48,612 bases of DNA from Pseudomonadota bacterium (GTDB lineage Bacteria; Pseudomonadota; Gammaproteobacteria; Steroidobacterales; Steroidobacteraceae). The notes under the pieces were generated by a model that was not told the DNA's origin, searched no databases, and worked only from the letters and a program-made list of their open reading frames with translations. Below, in pieces: positions 14,923 through 23,129 of the stretch; position 1 is the stretch's first letter; every line of letters begins with the position of its first letter. The stretch covers positions 1 to 48,612 of the forward strand of contig JAFAGC010000017.1 of assembly GCA_023423065.1 (NCBI GenBank). The letters are read 5' to 3'. Both the position numbers and the translations under genes were made by a program.

Positions 14923-15771
14923 ATGACGACGATGCCTGCGCTCTTCATCGGGCACGGCAGCCCGATGAATACCCTGGAGACCAATACGTACACCCAGGTG
15001 TGGCGCAAGCTGGGCCGTTCGCTGCCCCGGCCGCGCGGCATCCTCGCGATATCCGCGCACTGGTTCATCGGCGCGACCGCGGTAACCGCGATGCAACGTC
15101 CGCGCACGATCCACGATTTCTACGGCTTTCCGGCAGAGTTGTTCGAGTTCGAATACCCGGCGCCCGGCATGCCCGGGCTCGCGTCCGAGGTGGTCGAGCT
15201 CGCCAGGCCCGAGTGGATTGGCCTCGATCACGACGAATGGGGTCTCGATCACGGCACGTGGAGCGTGCTCGCGCATCTCTATCCGGAAGCCGAGGTCCCC
15301 GTCGTCCAGATCTCGATCAATGCGCTGAAGCCATTCGAGTATCACGTCGAACTCGGCCGGAAACTCGCGGCGCTGCGCGAACGCGGTGTGCTGGTCGTCG
15401 CGAGCGGCAACGTCGTGCACAACCTGCGGCGAGTCGACTGGCGCAATCCCGATGGCGAAGACTGGGCGCATCGATTCGACGACGCGGCCGCGGCACTGAT
15501 GACGCAGCGGCCGCAGGACATCGGCGAGCTCGCGAACCATCCTGACTACCGGGCGGCCGTGCCGACGCCGGATCATTTCCTGCCACTGCTCTACGTCGCC
15601 GGCCTCGCGGCCGCGGCGGGCACGGGCGCCACGCCGATCGTGCGCGGCTGCGCGCTGGGATCGATCTCGATGACCTGCTACGGCGTCGGCATCGACGGAA
15701 TCGAGTGCGCGAATGGCGGCACGGCGGCGGGTGTGCCGCGCGACGTGCCCGCGGATCAGACCAATCTCTAG
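14923..15771 (+). CDS. ygiD: DODA-type extradiol dioxygenase (4,5-DOPA dioxygenase, YgiD-like)
   Basis: 282 residues. MPALFIGHGSPMN opens the LigB-fold enzyme with its first metal His. ILAISAHWFIGATAV carries the second; VVASGNVVHNLR and the C-terminal HFLPLLYVAGLA segment complete the mononuclear site (Zn/Fe). Family members cleave catechols such as DOPA; physiological substrate in bacteria is usually unknown. The start at ATG 14923 has a good site, CAGGAGCAATCC. The reading frame stays open for more than 1 kb upstream, but that part lies antisense to the USP and DUF3014 genes and is not coding. It is followed 12 nt later by a pirin gene, and the pair (both small aromatic-compound oxygenase folds) looks co-transcribed. 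Confidence 0.9.
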   Translation: MTTMPALFIGHGSPMNTLETNTYTQVWRKLGRSLPRPRGILAISAHWFIGATAVTAMQRPRTIHDFYGFPAELFEFEYPAPGMPGLASEVVELARPEWIGLDHDEWGLDHGTWSVLAHLYPEAEVPVVQISINALKPFEYHVELGRKLAALRERGVLVVASGNVVHNLRRVDWRNPDGEDWAHRFDDAAAALMTQRPQDIGELANHPDYRAAVPTPDHFLPLLYVAGLAAAAGTGATPIVRGCALGSISMTCYGVGIDGIECANGGTAAGVPRDVPADQTNL

Positions 15772-15783
15772 AGGAGCCGAACC

Positions 15784-16512
15784 ATGAGCGAGTCGCCAGG
15801 TGAGATCCGCCGCAGCCAGGAGAGAGGGTATGCCGATCACGGCTGGCTCAGGTCCTATCACTCCTTTTCGTTCGCCGACTACTTCGACCCGCAACACGTC
15901 GAGTTCGGCCCCTTGCGTGTGATCAACGAAGACCGCGTGGCTGCGGGCAAAGGCTTCGGCACGCACAGCCACCGCGACATGGAAATCATCAGCTACGTGC
16001 TCGAAGGCGAGCTCGCGCACAAGGATTCGCTCGGCAATGGCTCGACCATCCGGCCCGGCGACGTGCAGAGGATGAGCGCGGGGTCCGGCGTGCAGCACAG
16101 CGAGTTCAATCCATCGGGCACCCAAGGCGTGCATTTCCTGCAGATCTGGATTCAGCCAGACGTGCGCGGGATTCGGCCTAGCTACGAGGAAAAGCGGTTC
16201 AGCGCCGATGAGAAACGCGGGCGGTTGAGGCTGATCGCCTCGCCCGACGCGGCAGAGCAATCGGTCCTGATCCACCAGGACGCGCGCGTGTACGCGGGAC
16301 TCTTCGACGGCGCCGAAACCGCGCGTCTCGAGGTGGCGCGCGGCAGGCGCATCTACGTACACGTCGCGCGCGGCGCGCTTCGCGCGAACGGAACGGCGCT
16401 CGCGGCCGGCGACGCACTCAAGCTCACGGATGCCTCGACGCTCACGCTCGACGGCGGCAGCAGCGCCGAAGTGATCGTGTTCGATCTGCCGGGCGAATCC
16501 CCCGACGCCTGA
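15784..16512 (+). CDS. Pirin family protein (YhhW-like, bicupin)
   Basis: 242 residues, two cupin domains. The N-terminal cupin keeps the metal ligands: GFGTHSHRDMEIISYVLEGELAH gives the two His of HxH plus E, and SGVQHSEFN supplies the next His. RRSQERGYADHGWLRSYHSFS is the standard pirin start. YhhW has quercetin 2,3-dioxygenase activity in vitro; other pirins are redox-responsive partners. ATG 15784 follows GAGGAGCCGAACC. Downstream of the DODA gene in the same direction, suggesting a flavonoid/catechol or redox module. Confidence 0.9.
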   Translation: MSESPGEIRRSQERGYADHGWLRSYHSFSFADYFDPQHVEFGPLRVINEDRVAAGKGFGTHSHRDMEIISYVLEGELAHKDSLGNGSTIRPGDVQRMSAGSGVQHSEFNPSGTQGVHFLQIWIQPDVRGIRPSYEEKRFSADEKRGRLRLIASPDAAEQSVLIHQDARVYAGLFDGAETARLEVARGRRIYVHVARGALRANGTALAAGDALKLTDASTLTLDGGSSAEVIVFDLPGESPDA

Positions 16513-16515
16513 AGC

Positions 16516-16974
16516 TCAACCGCGCCTGAGCGGCTTCTCGCGCCGCCGCTCGGTCGTGCGCCGCACGGCGCGTTCCACGCCGAGGATGGCCGCGTCGATC
16601 GCGTCGCTCAGTGTCTGGTTGCGGGTTTCGAACACCACGCTCGGCAAGCCGGTCAGCACGACCTTGATGCGGCAGGCCTGATCGACGCCGCCGCGCGGAC
16701 CGTTCATGTCTTCCATGCGCACGCTGATGCGTTCGATCGACCTCGCGTGTTTGCGCAGCTTTTCGCCGAGCCGGTTCCGCACGTAGTCGCGTTCGATCGA
16801 ATTCAGGTTCTGGGTCGCGCGGATGTGGACCGGCAGCGGCGCATTTCCGCCGTTCTCCCGGTTCGCGTACGAGAGCAGTCGCCGTTCGGGCAATGTGCCC
16901 ACGAGACGGCTCGGACTCGCTTTGGGCGGGCGGCGTGCCCGGCCGGAATTCGCGGTCGACGTTCGTTCAGCCAT
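16516..16974 (-). CDS. HPF/RaiA-type ribosome hibernation factor
   Basis: 152 residues from ATG 16974 (MAERTSTAN), which has GAGGTGAG upstream. The N-terminal 45 residues are a basic, low-complexity extension absent from short HPF. The domain follows: PVHIRATQNLNSIERDYVRNRLGEKLRKH, then RISVRMEDMN and CRIKVVLTGLPSVVFETRNQ, matching the beta-alpha-beta-beta-beta-alpha fold of sigma54-modulation/HPF proteins. These bind the 30S subunit and stall ribosomes in stationary phase. It starts 8 nt after the catalase stop and is evidently in the same operon, coupling peroxide defence to translational dormancy. Confidence 0.82.
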   Translation of the reverse strand: MAERTSTANSGRARRPPKASPSRLVGTLPERRLLSYANRENGGNAPLPVHIRATQNLNSIERDYVRNRLGEKLRKHARSIERISVRMEDMNGPRGGVDQACRIKVVLTGLPSVVFETRNQTLSDAIDAAILGVERAVRRTTERRREKPLRRG

Positions 16975-16982
16975 GCGTTGTC

Positions 16983-18470
16983 TCACCTCTCGCTCATGCC
17001 CGATGCGGGCTCCATGGTGCGGCCCTTGCGCACCTTGTCCTCGATGCGGCTGCCTGTCGCCGGATCGATCGACTTCCAGTATGCGAACGCGCGCTCGAGC
17101 ACGGGACTGCGCACGCCGCCCGCCAGACTGCCCGACACGGTTTCGACCAGGTCGTCGCGCGCGGCGTCGTCGAACACCTCGCGCACGAGAACGCCGGGCT
17201 GTGTGAAGTCGTCGTCCTCGGCCCGCAGCGTGTAGGCGTTTCGCACCATTTCCCCGTCGGCCTCCCAGCCGTCCGCCATGCGTCCGGTCTCGTCGGCCCA
17301 GGGCCGTCCGCCGCTGTTGGTCGCGTAGACCGGCGCATTGCCGCTGTGATGATAGGCCATCTGCCCGTCGAACATGTACGTGTCGACCGGCACCTTGGGC
17401 TGGTTGACGGGAAGCTGGTGGAAGTTGGCGCCGATGCGGTTGCGCTGCGCGTCAGCGTAGGCGAACGCGCGGCCCAGCAGCATCTTGTCGGGCGACAGCC
17501 CGATGCCCGGCACGGTATTGCCCGGAGAAAACGCGGCCTGCTCGATCTGCGCGAAGAAATTCTCCGGGTTGCGGTCGAGCGTCATGACGCCCACGACGAC
17601 GAGTGGATAGTCGCGGTGCGGCCAGGTCTTGGTCAGGTCGAACGGATTGATGCGGTATGTCTTCGCATCCTCGTACGGCATCACCTGCACCGACATCACC
17701 CACTGCGGATGCTCGCCCCTGGAGATCGCCTCGAACAGGTCGCGCCGGTGGTAGTCGGCATCGAGGCCGGCCATCTTCTGTGCCTCGGCGTTGCTGAAGA
17801 ACTTCATGCCCTGCCGGGTGTGGAAATGGTACTTCACCCAGAACCGTTCGCCCTTCGAGTTGACCCACATGTAAGTGTGCGAGCCGTAGCCGTTCATGTG
17901 GCGCCAGGTTCGCGGCAGTCCGCGCGGCCCCAGTAGATAGGTAACCTGGTGCGCGGACTCGGGGTTGTTGGTCCAGAAGTCCCACTGCATGTGGTTGTCG
18001 CGCAGCCCGGAGTCCGGCAGGCGTTTCTGGCTGCGGATGAAGTGCGGGAACTTCATCGGATCGCGCACGAAGAAGATCGGCGTGTTGTTGCCGACCAGGT
18101 CGTAGTTGCCCTCGCTGGTGTAGAACTTGAGCGAGAAGCCGCGCACGTCGCGCCAGGTGTCGGGGCTGCCCATCTCGCCCGCGACGGTGGAGAAGCGCGC
18201 CAGCATCTCGGTCTTCGCGCCCTTCTGGAACACCGCGGCCTTCGTGTAGCGCGAGACGTCGTGCGTGGTCTCGAAGGTGCCGAATGCGCCGCCGCCCTTC
18301 GCGTGCGGTTGTCGTTCGGGCACCTTCTCGCGATTGAAGTGCGCCATCTGCTCGAGAAAGTGAACGTCGTGCAGCAGGATGGGACCGTCCGGTCCGATCG
18401 TCAGCGAATTGCGGTCGCTCGCCGCCGGAGCGCCCGAGCCCGTCGTGGAATGTCCTTGTCGCGTACTCAT
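16983..18470 (-). CDS. Monofunctional haem catalase
   Basis: 495 residues, small-subunit catalase length. PERQPHAKGGGAFGTFE carries the distal His56; LVGNNTPIFFVRDPMKF carries the distal Asn129. GRAFAYADAQRNRIGANF holds the proximal haem-ligand Tyr. NPFDLTKTWPHRDYPL is the NADPH-binding segment typical of these clades. It disproportionates hydrogen peroxide in the cytoplasm. ATG 18470 follows an excellent site, GGAGGCCGAAAG; the frame extends to 18758 but without family similarity. Followed by the hibernation factor gene with an 8-nt gap. Confidence 0.95.
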   Translation of the reverse strand: MSTRQGHSTTGSGAPAASDRNSLTIGPDGPILLHDVHFLEQMAHFNREKVPERQPHAKGGGAFGTFETTHDVSRYTKAAVFQKGAKTEMLARFSTVAGEMGSPDTWRDVRGFSLKFYTSEGNYDLVGNNTPIFFVRDPMKFPHFIRSQKRLPDSGLRDNHMQWDFWTNNPESAHQVTYLLGPRGLPRTWRHMNGYGSHTYMWVNSKGERFWVKYHFHTRQGMKFFSNAEAQKMAGLDADYHRRDLFEAISRGEHPQWVMSVQVMPYEDAKTYRINPFDLTKTWPHRDYPLVVVGVMTLDRNPENFFAQIEQAAFSPGNTVPGIGLSPDKMLLGRAFAYADAQRNRIGANFHQLPVNQPKVPVDTYMFDGQMAYHHSGNAPVYATNSGGRPWADETGRMADGWEADGEMVRNAYTLRAEDDDFTQPGVLVREVFDDAARDDLVETVSGSLAGGVRSPVLERAFAYWKSIDPATGSRIEDKVRKGRTMEPASGMSER

Positions 18471-18541
18471 CTTTCGGCCTCCTTTGCCGGGAGACTTGCT
18501 ACCACAGGGCACGCGCGCTTCACATTGGCCGAAGGGCTCCT

Positions 18542-19978
18542 TTACGAAACCCACTGCCGGCCACGGATGTTCTGCAGCTGCCATGGATTGTCGACGTCGA
18601 GTCTCTCGGGGAAGAGCTGGCCGCGACCCTGAAGGGGAGTCCAGTCGGTGAATTCGCCCGTGAGTTTGCCGAGATAAGGCGCGGCGATCCCGAGGCATTC
18701 CTCGTGATCCATCTGGTCCGGCTCGACCATGCCCTTGCGCGGATTGCGGATCGCCCACACGGCCGCCGCGAGCGCGCCCGCGACGACCTGCACCGTGGTC
18801 GCATTGGCGAAATCCAGGTGGCGGCGCGCTTCGTCGATCGTGAGCTGCGAACCGAACCAGTAGGCATTCTTCGCGTGTCCGCCGAGCAGCACGCCGAGCT
18901 CGTCCATGCCATTCGCGATGTCACGGCCCAATCGCCGGCCGGAGGGCTGCATCTTCCAGCCGCGGCCCTCGAGCTCGAGCGCGGACAACATGCCGTCGTC
19001 GCATGGGTGATAGACGAACATGACGGTGGGCCGATAGGTGAATCGATCCCCGTCGCGCAGGGTCAGGAAGTCCGCGATCGAAAATACCTCGTCGTGCGTG
19101 ACGAGCATGCCCTGGTATCCGCCCACGGATGGAGTCCAGCTGCGCGCGAACGTGCCGCCGCCCGGCCGTGGCAGATACAGGGTGCCGGAATTCGCGCGAT
19201 GCTGGCGCGCGCGCTTCGGCAGAAGGAGCTCGTGTGTTCCTATCGAAACCTCGCTCGGCTGCATGAGCTCGTCGACGAACCCGTCGATGGACCAGGTGTT
19301 GACGAACTCGCCGTGGCGCTTGGCGTGATCGCTGACCTGCGTGTCGCGCTCCGCGATCTGGATCACCTCGACGTTGAGGTCGCGCGCGAGCGCCGCCCAC
19401 TCCTCGCGCGAGGCCGGCTGCGCCTTGCCGTCGCGCAGGATGCGATCGAGATCCCGCAGCGCGCGCTTGACGAAGTGCGACACGAGCCCCGGGTTCGCGC
19501 CGTGATCGACGACCGCGGTGGGAGAATCCGGGCCGAGTTCCTTCGCGAGTTTCAGCGCCTTCTCGCGGATCACGTAGTTCGTGCGATCGCGCATCTTCAG
19601 CATCGGGTTGGCGTAGACGCCGGGCCAGGGCTCGATCGAGGTGTCGACGTACAACGCGCCCACCTCGGCGCAGAAGCTCACGAGGTCGAGACTCGAGACG
19701 TTCACCGAGAGGTTGAGGACCAGGTCGCCGGACTGGACGTGTTTGCCGAGAATCTTGCGGTAGTTGGCCGGCGTCAGGTGCGTGTGTTCGAAACGCGCGC
19801 CGTTCCTGCGCGCGAGGCCGCGTCCCTGCTCGTCCGCCGACAGCACCGTCAGCTTGCCCTTGCCGTCGACCGGAATGTGCCGCCCGATGAGCGGCAGGAT
19901 GCCCTGGCCGATGCTGCCGCAGCCGATGATGATGACGCGGCCGCCGAACTCGACCATCTTGTCGCGGGCCGCGCTCAT
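18542..19978 (-). CDS. hss: Homospermidine synthase
   Basis: 478 residues. GGRVIIIGCGSIGQGILPLI is the Rossmann NAD motif of the saccharopine-dehydrogenase-like homospermidine synthases. DTSIEPWPGVYANP, AVVDHGANPGLVSHFVK and AKNAYWFGSQLTI are conserved blocks of the bacterial enzyme. It condenses two putrescines (or putrescine and spermidine) into sym-homospermidine using NAD as a prosthetic group. Length matches the family (about 475). ATG 19978 is preceded by AAAGGGG. The stop of a small histidine kinase lies 53 nt upstream in the same direction, so the two may be co-transcribed. Confidence 0.9.
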   Translation of the reverse strand: MSAARDKMVEFGGRVIIIGCGSIGQGILPLIGRHIPVDGKGKLTVLSADEQGRGLARRNGARFEHTHLTPANYRKILGKHVQSGDLVLNLSVNVSSLDLVSFCAEVGALYVDTSIEPWPGVYANPMLKMRDRTNYVIREKALKLAKELGPDSPTAVVDHGANPGLVSHFVKRALRDLDRILRDGKAQPASREEWAALARDLNVEVIQIAERDTQVSDHAKRHGEFVNTWSIDGFVDELMQPSEVSIGTHELLLPKRARQHRANSGTLYLPRPGGGTFARSWTPSVGGYQGMLVTHDEVFSIADFLTLRDGDRFTYRPTVMFVYHPCDDGMLSALELEGRGWKMQPSGRRLGRDIANGMDELGVLLGGHAKNAYWFGSQLTIDEARRHLDFANATTVQVVAGALAAAVWAIRNPRKGMVEPDQMDHEECLGIAAPYLGKLTGEFTDWTPLQGRGQLFPERLDVDNPWQLQNIRGRQWVS

Positions 19979-20031
19979 CGGACCCCTTTCAGTGGATGCA
20001 TGACTCGCCACTCCAGGCTGAAGGCCTCCTT

Positions 20032-20733
20032 TTAATCCAGGTGGCGCGAGAGCGGAAGCCGGACACTGAATTCGCTGCCTCGTCCGGCTCCCTCGCTCGA
20101 TACCTCCACGCGGCCGCCGTGGCTTTCCACGAGGCTGCGCACGAGCGGCAATCCCAGGCCCAGGCCGTTCGTTCCCGGAGAATGGCTGGCCCGCACGTAG
20201 CGGTCGAACACGTGCGGCAGAACTTCCGCTGCAATGCCGATCCCGGTATCGCGGATGGCCACGACGACTTCGTCCGCGAACGTGCGAAAGGTCACCTCGA
20301 TCGCGCCGCCCTCGGGTGTGTACTTGGCTGCGTTCGTGAGCAGGTTCACGAACACCTGCTCGAGCCGCGCGGCATCGCCGTGGACCGGGACCGCCTCTCG
20401 TGGCTGCTCGATGTGCAGGAGATGTCGTCGATCGCGGATCATGAAGCCGACGGCCTCCGCCGCGTGAGCGAGCGGCCCGCGCAAGTCGATGCGCGCGCAT
20501 TCGAGTCGAAACTGGCCGCTGCGAATCAACGACGCATCGAGAAGGTCGTCGACCAGCCGCGTCATCTGTTCGAGCTGCCGCCCGATCAGCTTGCGGGTCT
20601 TCCTGCGACGCGACTGCTCGAGGTCCCGGATCTCCAGGACGCGCATCGCGCTGCGGGCGGTGCCGAGACAATTGCGCAGCTCATGGGAAAACTGCGCCAT
20701 GGCCTGATGAGCACGTGACTCCTCGGTCCACAT
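20032..20733 (-). CDS. Sensorless histidine kinase (HisKA + HATPase)
   Basis: 233 residues made only of a kinase core. H-box MAQFSHELRNCL (H17), dimerisation helices to about residue 70, N-box FVNLLTNAAKYTPEGG, G1 RDTGIGIAAEV and G2 GTNGLGLGLPLV are all intact, so it should be catalytically competent. There is no transmembrane helix, PAS or other sensor domain and no response regulator nearby: an orphan soluble kinase. AAAGGAGGACG precedes the ATG at 20733. It sits upstream of homospermidine synthase and downstream of SOD on the same strand. Signal and partner are unknown. Confidence 0.88.
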   Translation of the reverse strand: MWTEESRAHQAMAQFSHELRNCLGTARSAMRVLEIRDLEQSRRRKTRKLIGRQLEQMTRLVDDLLDASLIRSGQFRLECARIDLRGPLAHAAEAVGFMIRDRRHLLHIEQPREAVPVHGDAARLEQVFVNLLTNAAKYTPEGGAIEVTFRTFADEVVVAIRDTGIGIAAEVLPHVFDRYVRASHSPGTNGLGLGLPLVRSLVESHGGRVEVSSEGAGRGSEFSVRLPLSRHLD

Positions 20734-20841
20734 GACGTTGCGTCCTCCTTTCCGTTGGATCCCTTGTACCGGCCCTCGCCCGCCGGATCAATTTGAATTA
20801 CCCGACGCGAACCTTAGGTTTTTCGACACTAACAATCCTGC

Positions 20842-21444
20842 TCACGCGGGTCGCGACGCGGCCGCGAGATTTCGATTCGCGAAGTCCCAGTTGACGAGGT
20901 GTCCCAGGAACGCGGCGATGTAGTCGAGCCTGCGGTGCTGGTAGTCGAGGTAATAGGCGTGCTCCCACACGTCGATCGTCAGCAGCGGAACCTGCGCCGT
21001 GGTCAGCGGCGTGTCCGCATTGGACGTGGTGACGATCCGCAGGCGGCCGTCGTCGAGCACGAGCCACGCCCACCCGCTGCCGAACTGGTCGCCCGCGGCC
21101 GAGACGAACTGCTGGCTGAAGGCGCGCTGGGTTCCGAAGCTCTCTTCGATCGCTTCGGCGATTGCGCCACTCGCTTCGCCTCCACCACCCGGGCGCATGC
21201 TGTTCCACAGAAAAGCGTGATTCCAGGCCTGCGCGGCTGCATTGAAGAGCGCGCGGTCCTGCCCGGCGCTCGTGCGCACGACGTCCTCGAGCACGGCGAG
21301 CTCCGCGGGTGCACGGAGCATCGCGCGCGCCTTTGCGACGTAAGCCGCGTGGTGGCTCCCATGATGCGCGGACAAAGTGCGGCGGGAAATGTGTGGCTCC
21401 AATGCATCGAGCGCGTACGGCAATGGCGGCAATACGAGGTTCAT
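20842..21444 (-). CDS. Iron/manganese superoxide dismutase
   Basis: 200 residues, typical length. MNLVLPPLPYALDALEPHIS opens the family consensus. SAHHGSHHAAYV gives the first metal His, QAWNHAFLWNSM the second, and LTIDVWEHAYYLDY supplies the DxWEH Asp and His. Metal preference (Fe or Mn) cannot be decided by eye. No signal peptide, so cytoplasmic. ATG 21444 follows GGGAGAATCC; the frame upstream to 21549 crosses the promoter region and is not coding. Divergent from a LysR-type regulator with an 86-bp gap that holds a candidate operator. Confidence 0.93.
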   Translation of the reverse strand: MNLVLPPLPYALDALEPHISRRTLSAHHGSHHAAYVAKARAMLRAPAELAVLEDVVRTSAGQDRALFNAAAQAWNHAFLWNSMRPGGGGEASGAIAEAIEESFGTQRAFSQQFVSAAGDQFGSGWAWLVLDDGRLRIVTTSNADTPLTTAQVPLLTIDVWEHAYYLDYQHRRLDYIAAFLGHLVNWDFANRNLAAASRPA

Positions 21445-21509
21445 GGATTCTCCCGAGGCCTGCGTCGACACTAACTTCGCGCGACGCTTTTGCAAGCGAT
21501 GAATATTGG

Positions 21510-21524
21510 CGCTATATATCGACC
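21510..21524 (-). promoter_or_regulatory. Candidate LysR-type operator between sod and the regulator gene
   Basis: Minus strand reads GGTCGATATATAGCG, a partly palindromic AT-rich box ending 6 nt before the lysR start codon. A 13/15 identical copy lies at 22434-22448, after the regulator gene and before the 49-residue peptide gene. Shared operator is inferred. Confidence 0.4.
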
Positions 21525-21530
21525 ATTCCG

Positions 21531-22379
21531 ATGGATACCGAACTCGCACGCACTTTTCTCGTGGTCGTCGCCAAGGGCAGCTTCGTCGAAGCGGCGCAGC
21601 ACCTGCACGTCACTCAGTCGACCGTGAGCACGCGCATCCAGCGTCTCGAGGAGACGCTCGGCGCCGAACTCTTCGTGCGCAACAAGTCCGGCACCACGCT
21701 CACGCGCGCCGGCCAGCATTTCCAGAAGCACGCCGCGCTTCTCACGCGCACCGTCGAACAGGCCCGGCAGGACATCGGCGTCATCAGCGGATTCCGCGCG
21801 ACGCTCACGATCGGCGGACGATTCGGACTATGGGAGGACCTGCTGCTGCGCTGGCTGCCGGTTTTCGCCTCGCTCGCGCCCGACGTCGCGGTGCGCGCGC
21901 TGATCGGATTCGAGGATACGCTCATGGAGATGTTGATCGACGGGCGCGCCGACATCGGGGTGATGTACACGCCGCAGGCGCGTCCCGGTCTCACCGTCGA
22001 ACCCTTGCTCGAAGAAGAACTCGTGATGGCCTCCTCGCGCAGCAACCCGTCGCCGGACCCGGGCAGCGATTACATCTACGTCGACTGGGGCGCGGAGTTC
22101 TACGCGCAACATTCGCTCGCTTATCCGAATTTCTCGGGCGCCGGCCTCACCGTGAACAATGGATGGCTCGGCCTGCAGAAACTGCTGTCGCACGGCGGCA
22201 CCGGCTACTTTCCGAAACGCATGCTGCGCGAGCACGAGTTGAGCGGGAAGGTTCATCGCGTGCCCGGCGCCGCCGGGTTCCGACTGCCGGCCTACCTCTG
22301 CCATGCGACGAAAGTCGAATCCGGGCCGATATCGCTCGCGCTCGAGACCATCCGGCGCATCGCGGCCGAGGCGGCCTGA
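21531..22379 (+). CDS. LysR-family transcriptional regulator
   Basis: 282 residues. MDTELARTFLVVVAKGSFVEAAQHLHVTQSTVSTRIQRLEETLGAELF is the LysR helix-turn-helix (recognition helix around residues 30-48; the residues are contiguous in the protein). The rest is a LysR substrate-binding domain with TLTIGGRFGLWEDLLLRWLP and ADIGVMYTP. The effector is unknown. ATG 21531 is chosen because upstream codons overlap the sod promoter. Divergent from superoxide dismutase, the usual arrangement for a regulator of its neighbour. Confidence 0.9.
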   Translation: MDTELARTFLVVVAKGSFVEAAQHLHVTQSTVSTRIQRLEETLGAELFVRNKSGTTLTRAGQHFQKHAALLTRTVEQARQDIGVISGFRATLTIGGRFGLWEDLLLRWLPVFASLAPDVAVRALIGFEDTLMEMLIDGRADIGVMYTPQARPGLTVEPLLEEELVMASSRSNPSPDPGSDYIYVDWGAEFYAQHSLAYPNFSGAGLTVNNGWLGLQKLLSHGGTGYFPKRMLREHELSGKVHRVPGAAGFRLPAYLCHATKVESGPISLALETIRRIAAEAA

Positions 22380-22433
22380 CCTAACTAGCTGCCGGTGCCG
22401 GCGCACGCTGACATCGGAGAACCCGATATCAGC

Positions 22434-22448
22434 GGTCGATATTTATCG
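22434..22448 (+). promoter_or_regulatory. Second copy of the candidate LysR operator
   Basis: GGTCGATATTTATCG contains the dyad CGATA-TT-TATCG and matches the box at 21510-21524 in 13 of 15 positions. It lies 60 nt before the start of the 49-residue membrane peptide gene. Confidence 0.4.
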
Positions 22449-22508
22449 TTTGTCCGCGGCTTCCTGGCTGCCTAGTCTCCCGAAGTATCGAGAGATCCAG
22501 GAGGCATC

Positions 22509-22658
22509 ATGAAATCCGCCGGCAAGATTCGAAAGGTCGTCGCGAAATCCGATATCGTACCGCCCGACGAACGTGAGCCCATGGGTCCGCTGTGGGTGAT
22601 CACGATCTGCCTCGGAGCGTTCCTGGCCGTCGCGGCGCTCGTGATCATGATCGGGTAG
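22509..22658 (+). CDS. 49-residue single-pass membrane peptide
   Basis: Short gene with an ideal ribosome site (CCAGGAGGCATC directly before ATG 22509). The product starts MKSAGKIRKVVAKSD, a basic segment, then VPPDEREPMGPLW and a single hydrophobic helix (VITICLGAFLAVAALVIMIG) that runs to the last residue. N-terminus in the cytoplasm is expected. No family is recognised. Such C-tail peptides are often accessory subunits of membrane complexes or stress peptides. It lies 34 nt before DUF488 and downstream of the LysR gene with its own candidate operator. Confidence 0.65.
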   Translation: MKSAGKIRKVVAKSDIVPPDEREPMGPLWVITICLGAFLAVAALVIMIG

Positions 22659-22692
22659 GACCGACGATCGGGCGAGGCGATGGAGGACAGTC

Positions 22693-23043
22693 ATGATTCG
22701 CATCAAACGTGCGTACGAGCCGCGCGCGCGTGGCGACGGGCGGCGCGTCCTCGTGGAACGACTGTGGCCGCGAGGCATGAAGAAGGAAGCGCTGCAGATA
22801 CATTCGTGGATGAAGGAGGTCGCGCCCAGCACGGAGCTGCGGAAGTGGTTTGGTCATCGGCCGGAGCGTTGGCAGCAGTTCCGCCGGCGCTATCGCACGG
22901 AGCTGCGCGAAAGCGATGCCTGGCGACCTCTGCTCGATGCCGGCAAACGCGGTAACTTGACGCTCATTTACAGCGCTCGTGATCCGGAGCGGAACGGCGC
23001 GGTGGTGCTGCGCGATTTCCTGATGAACAAAGGCGCCAAGTAA
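22693..23043 (+). CDS. DUF488 family protein
   Basis: 116 residues. MIRIKRAYEPRARGDGRRVLVERLWPRGMKKE is the typical start of the short DUF488 group; SWMKEVAPSTELRKWFGH and LTLIYSARDPERNGAVVL are its other conserved blocks. The family is uncharacterised, cytoplasmic, and common near stress genes. Ribosome site GATGGAGGACAGTC before ATG 22693. Same direction as the 49-residue peptide upstream and probably co-transcribed. Confidence 0.85.
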   Translation: MIRIKRAYEPRARGDGRRVLVERLWPRGMKKEALQIHSWMKEVAPSTELRKWFGHRPERWQQFRRRYRTELRESDAWRPLLDAGKRGNLTLIYSARDPERNGAVVLRDFLMNKGAK

Positions 23044-23129
23044 GGGCCCGAGAGGGCCGGCGAAGGGACGATTGTAAATCGCGGCGTGGCGACTACCCTT
23101 GTTCGCCACGGTGCGTAAGGAGAAGTGCG

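Noticed and set aside
18471..18758. Extended N-terminus for catalase
   Set aside because: No catalase-like sequence before MSTRQGHS, while GGAGG precedes ATG 18470 at correct spacing.
21445..21549. Extended N-terminus for superoxide dismutase
   Set aside because: Covers the divergent promoter and the start of lysR. The family start MNLVLPPLPY has its own ribosome site.
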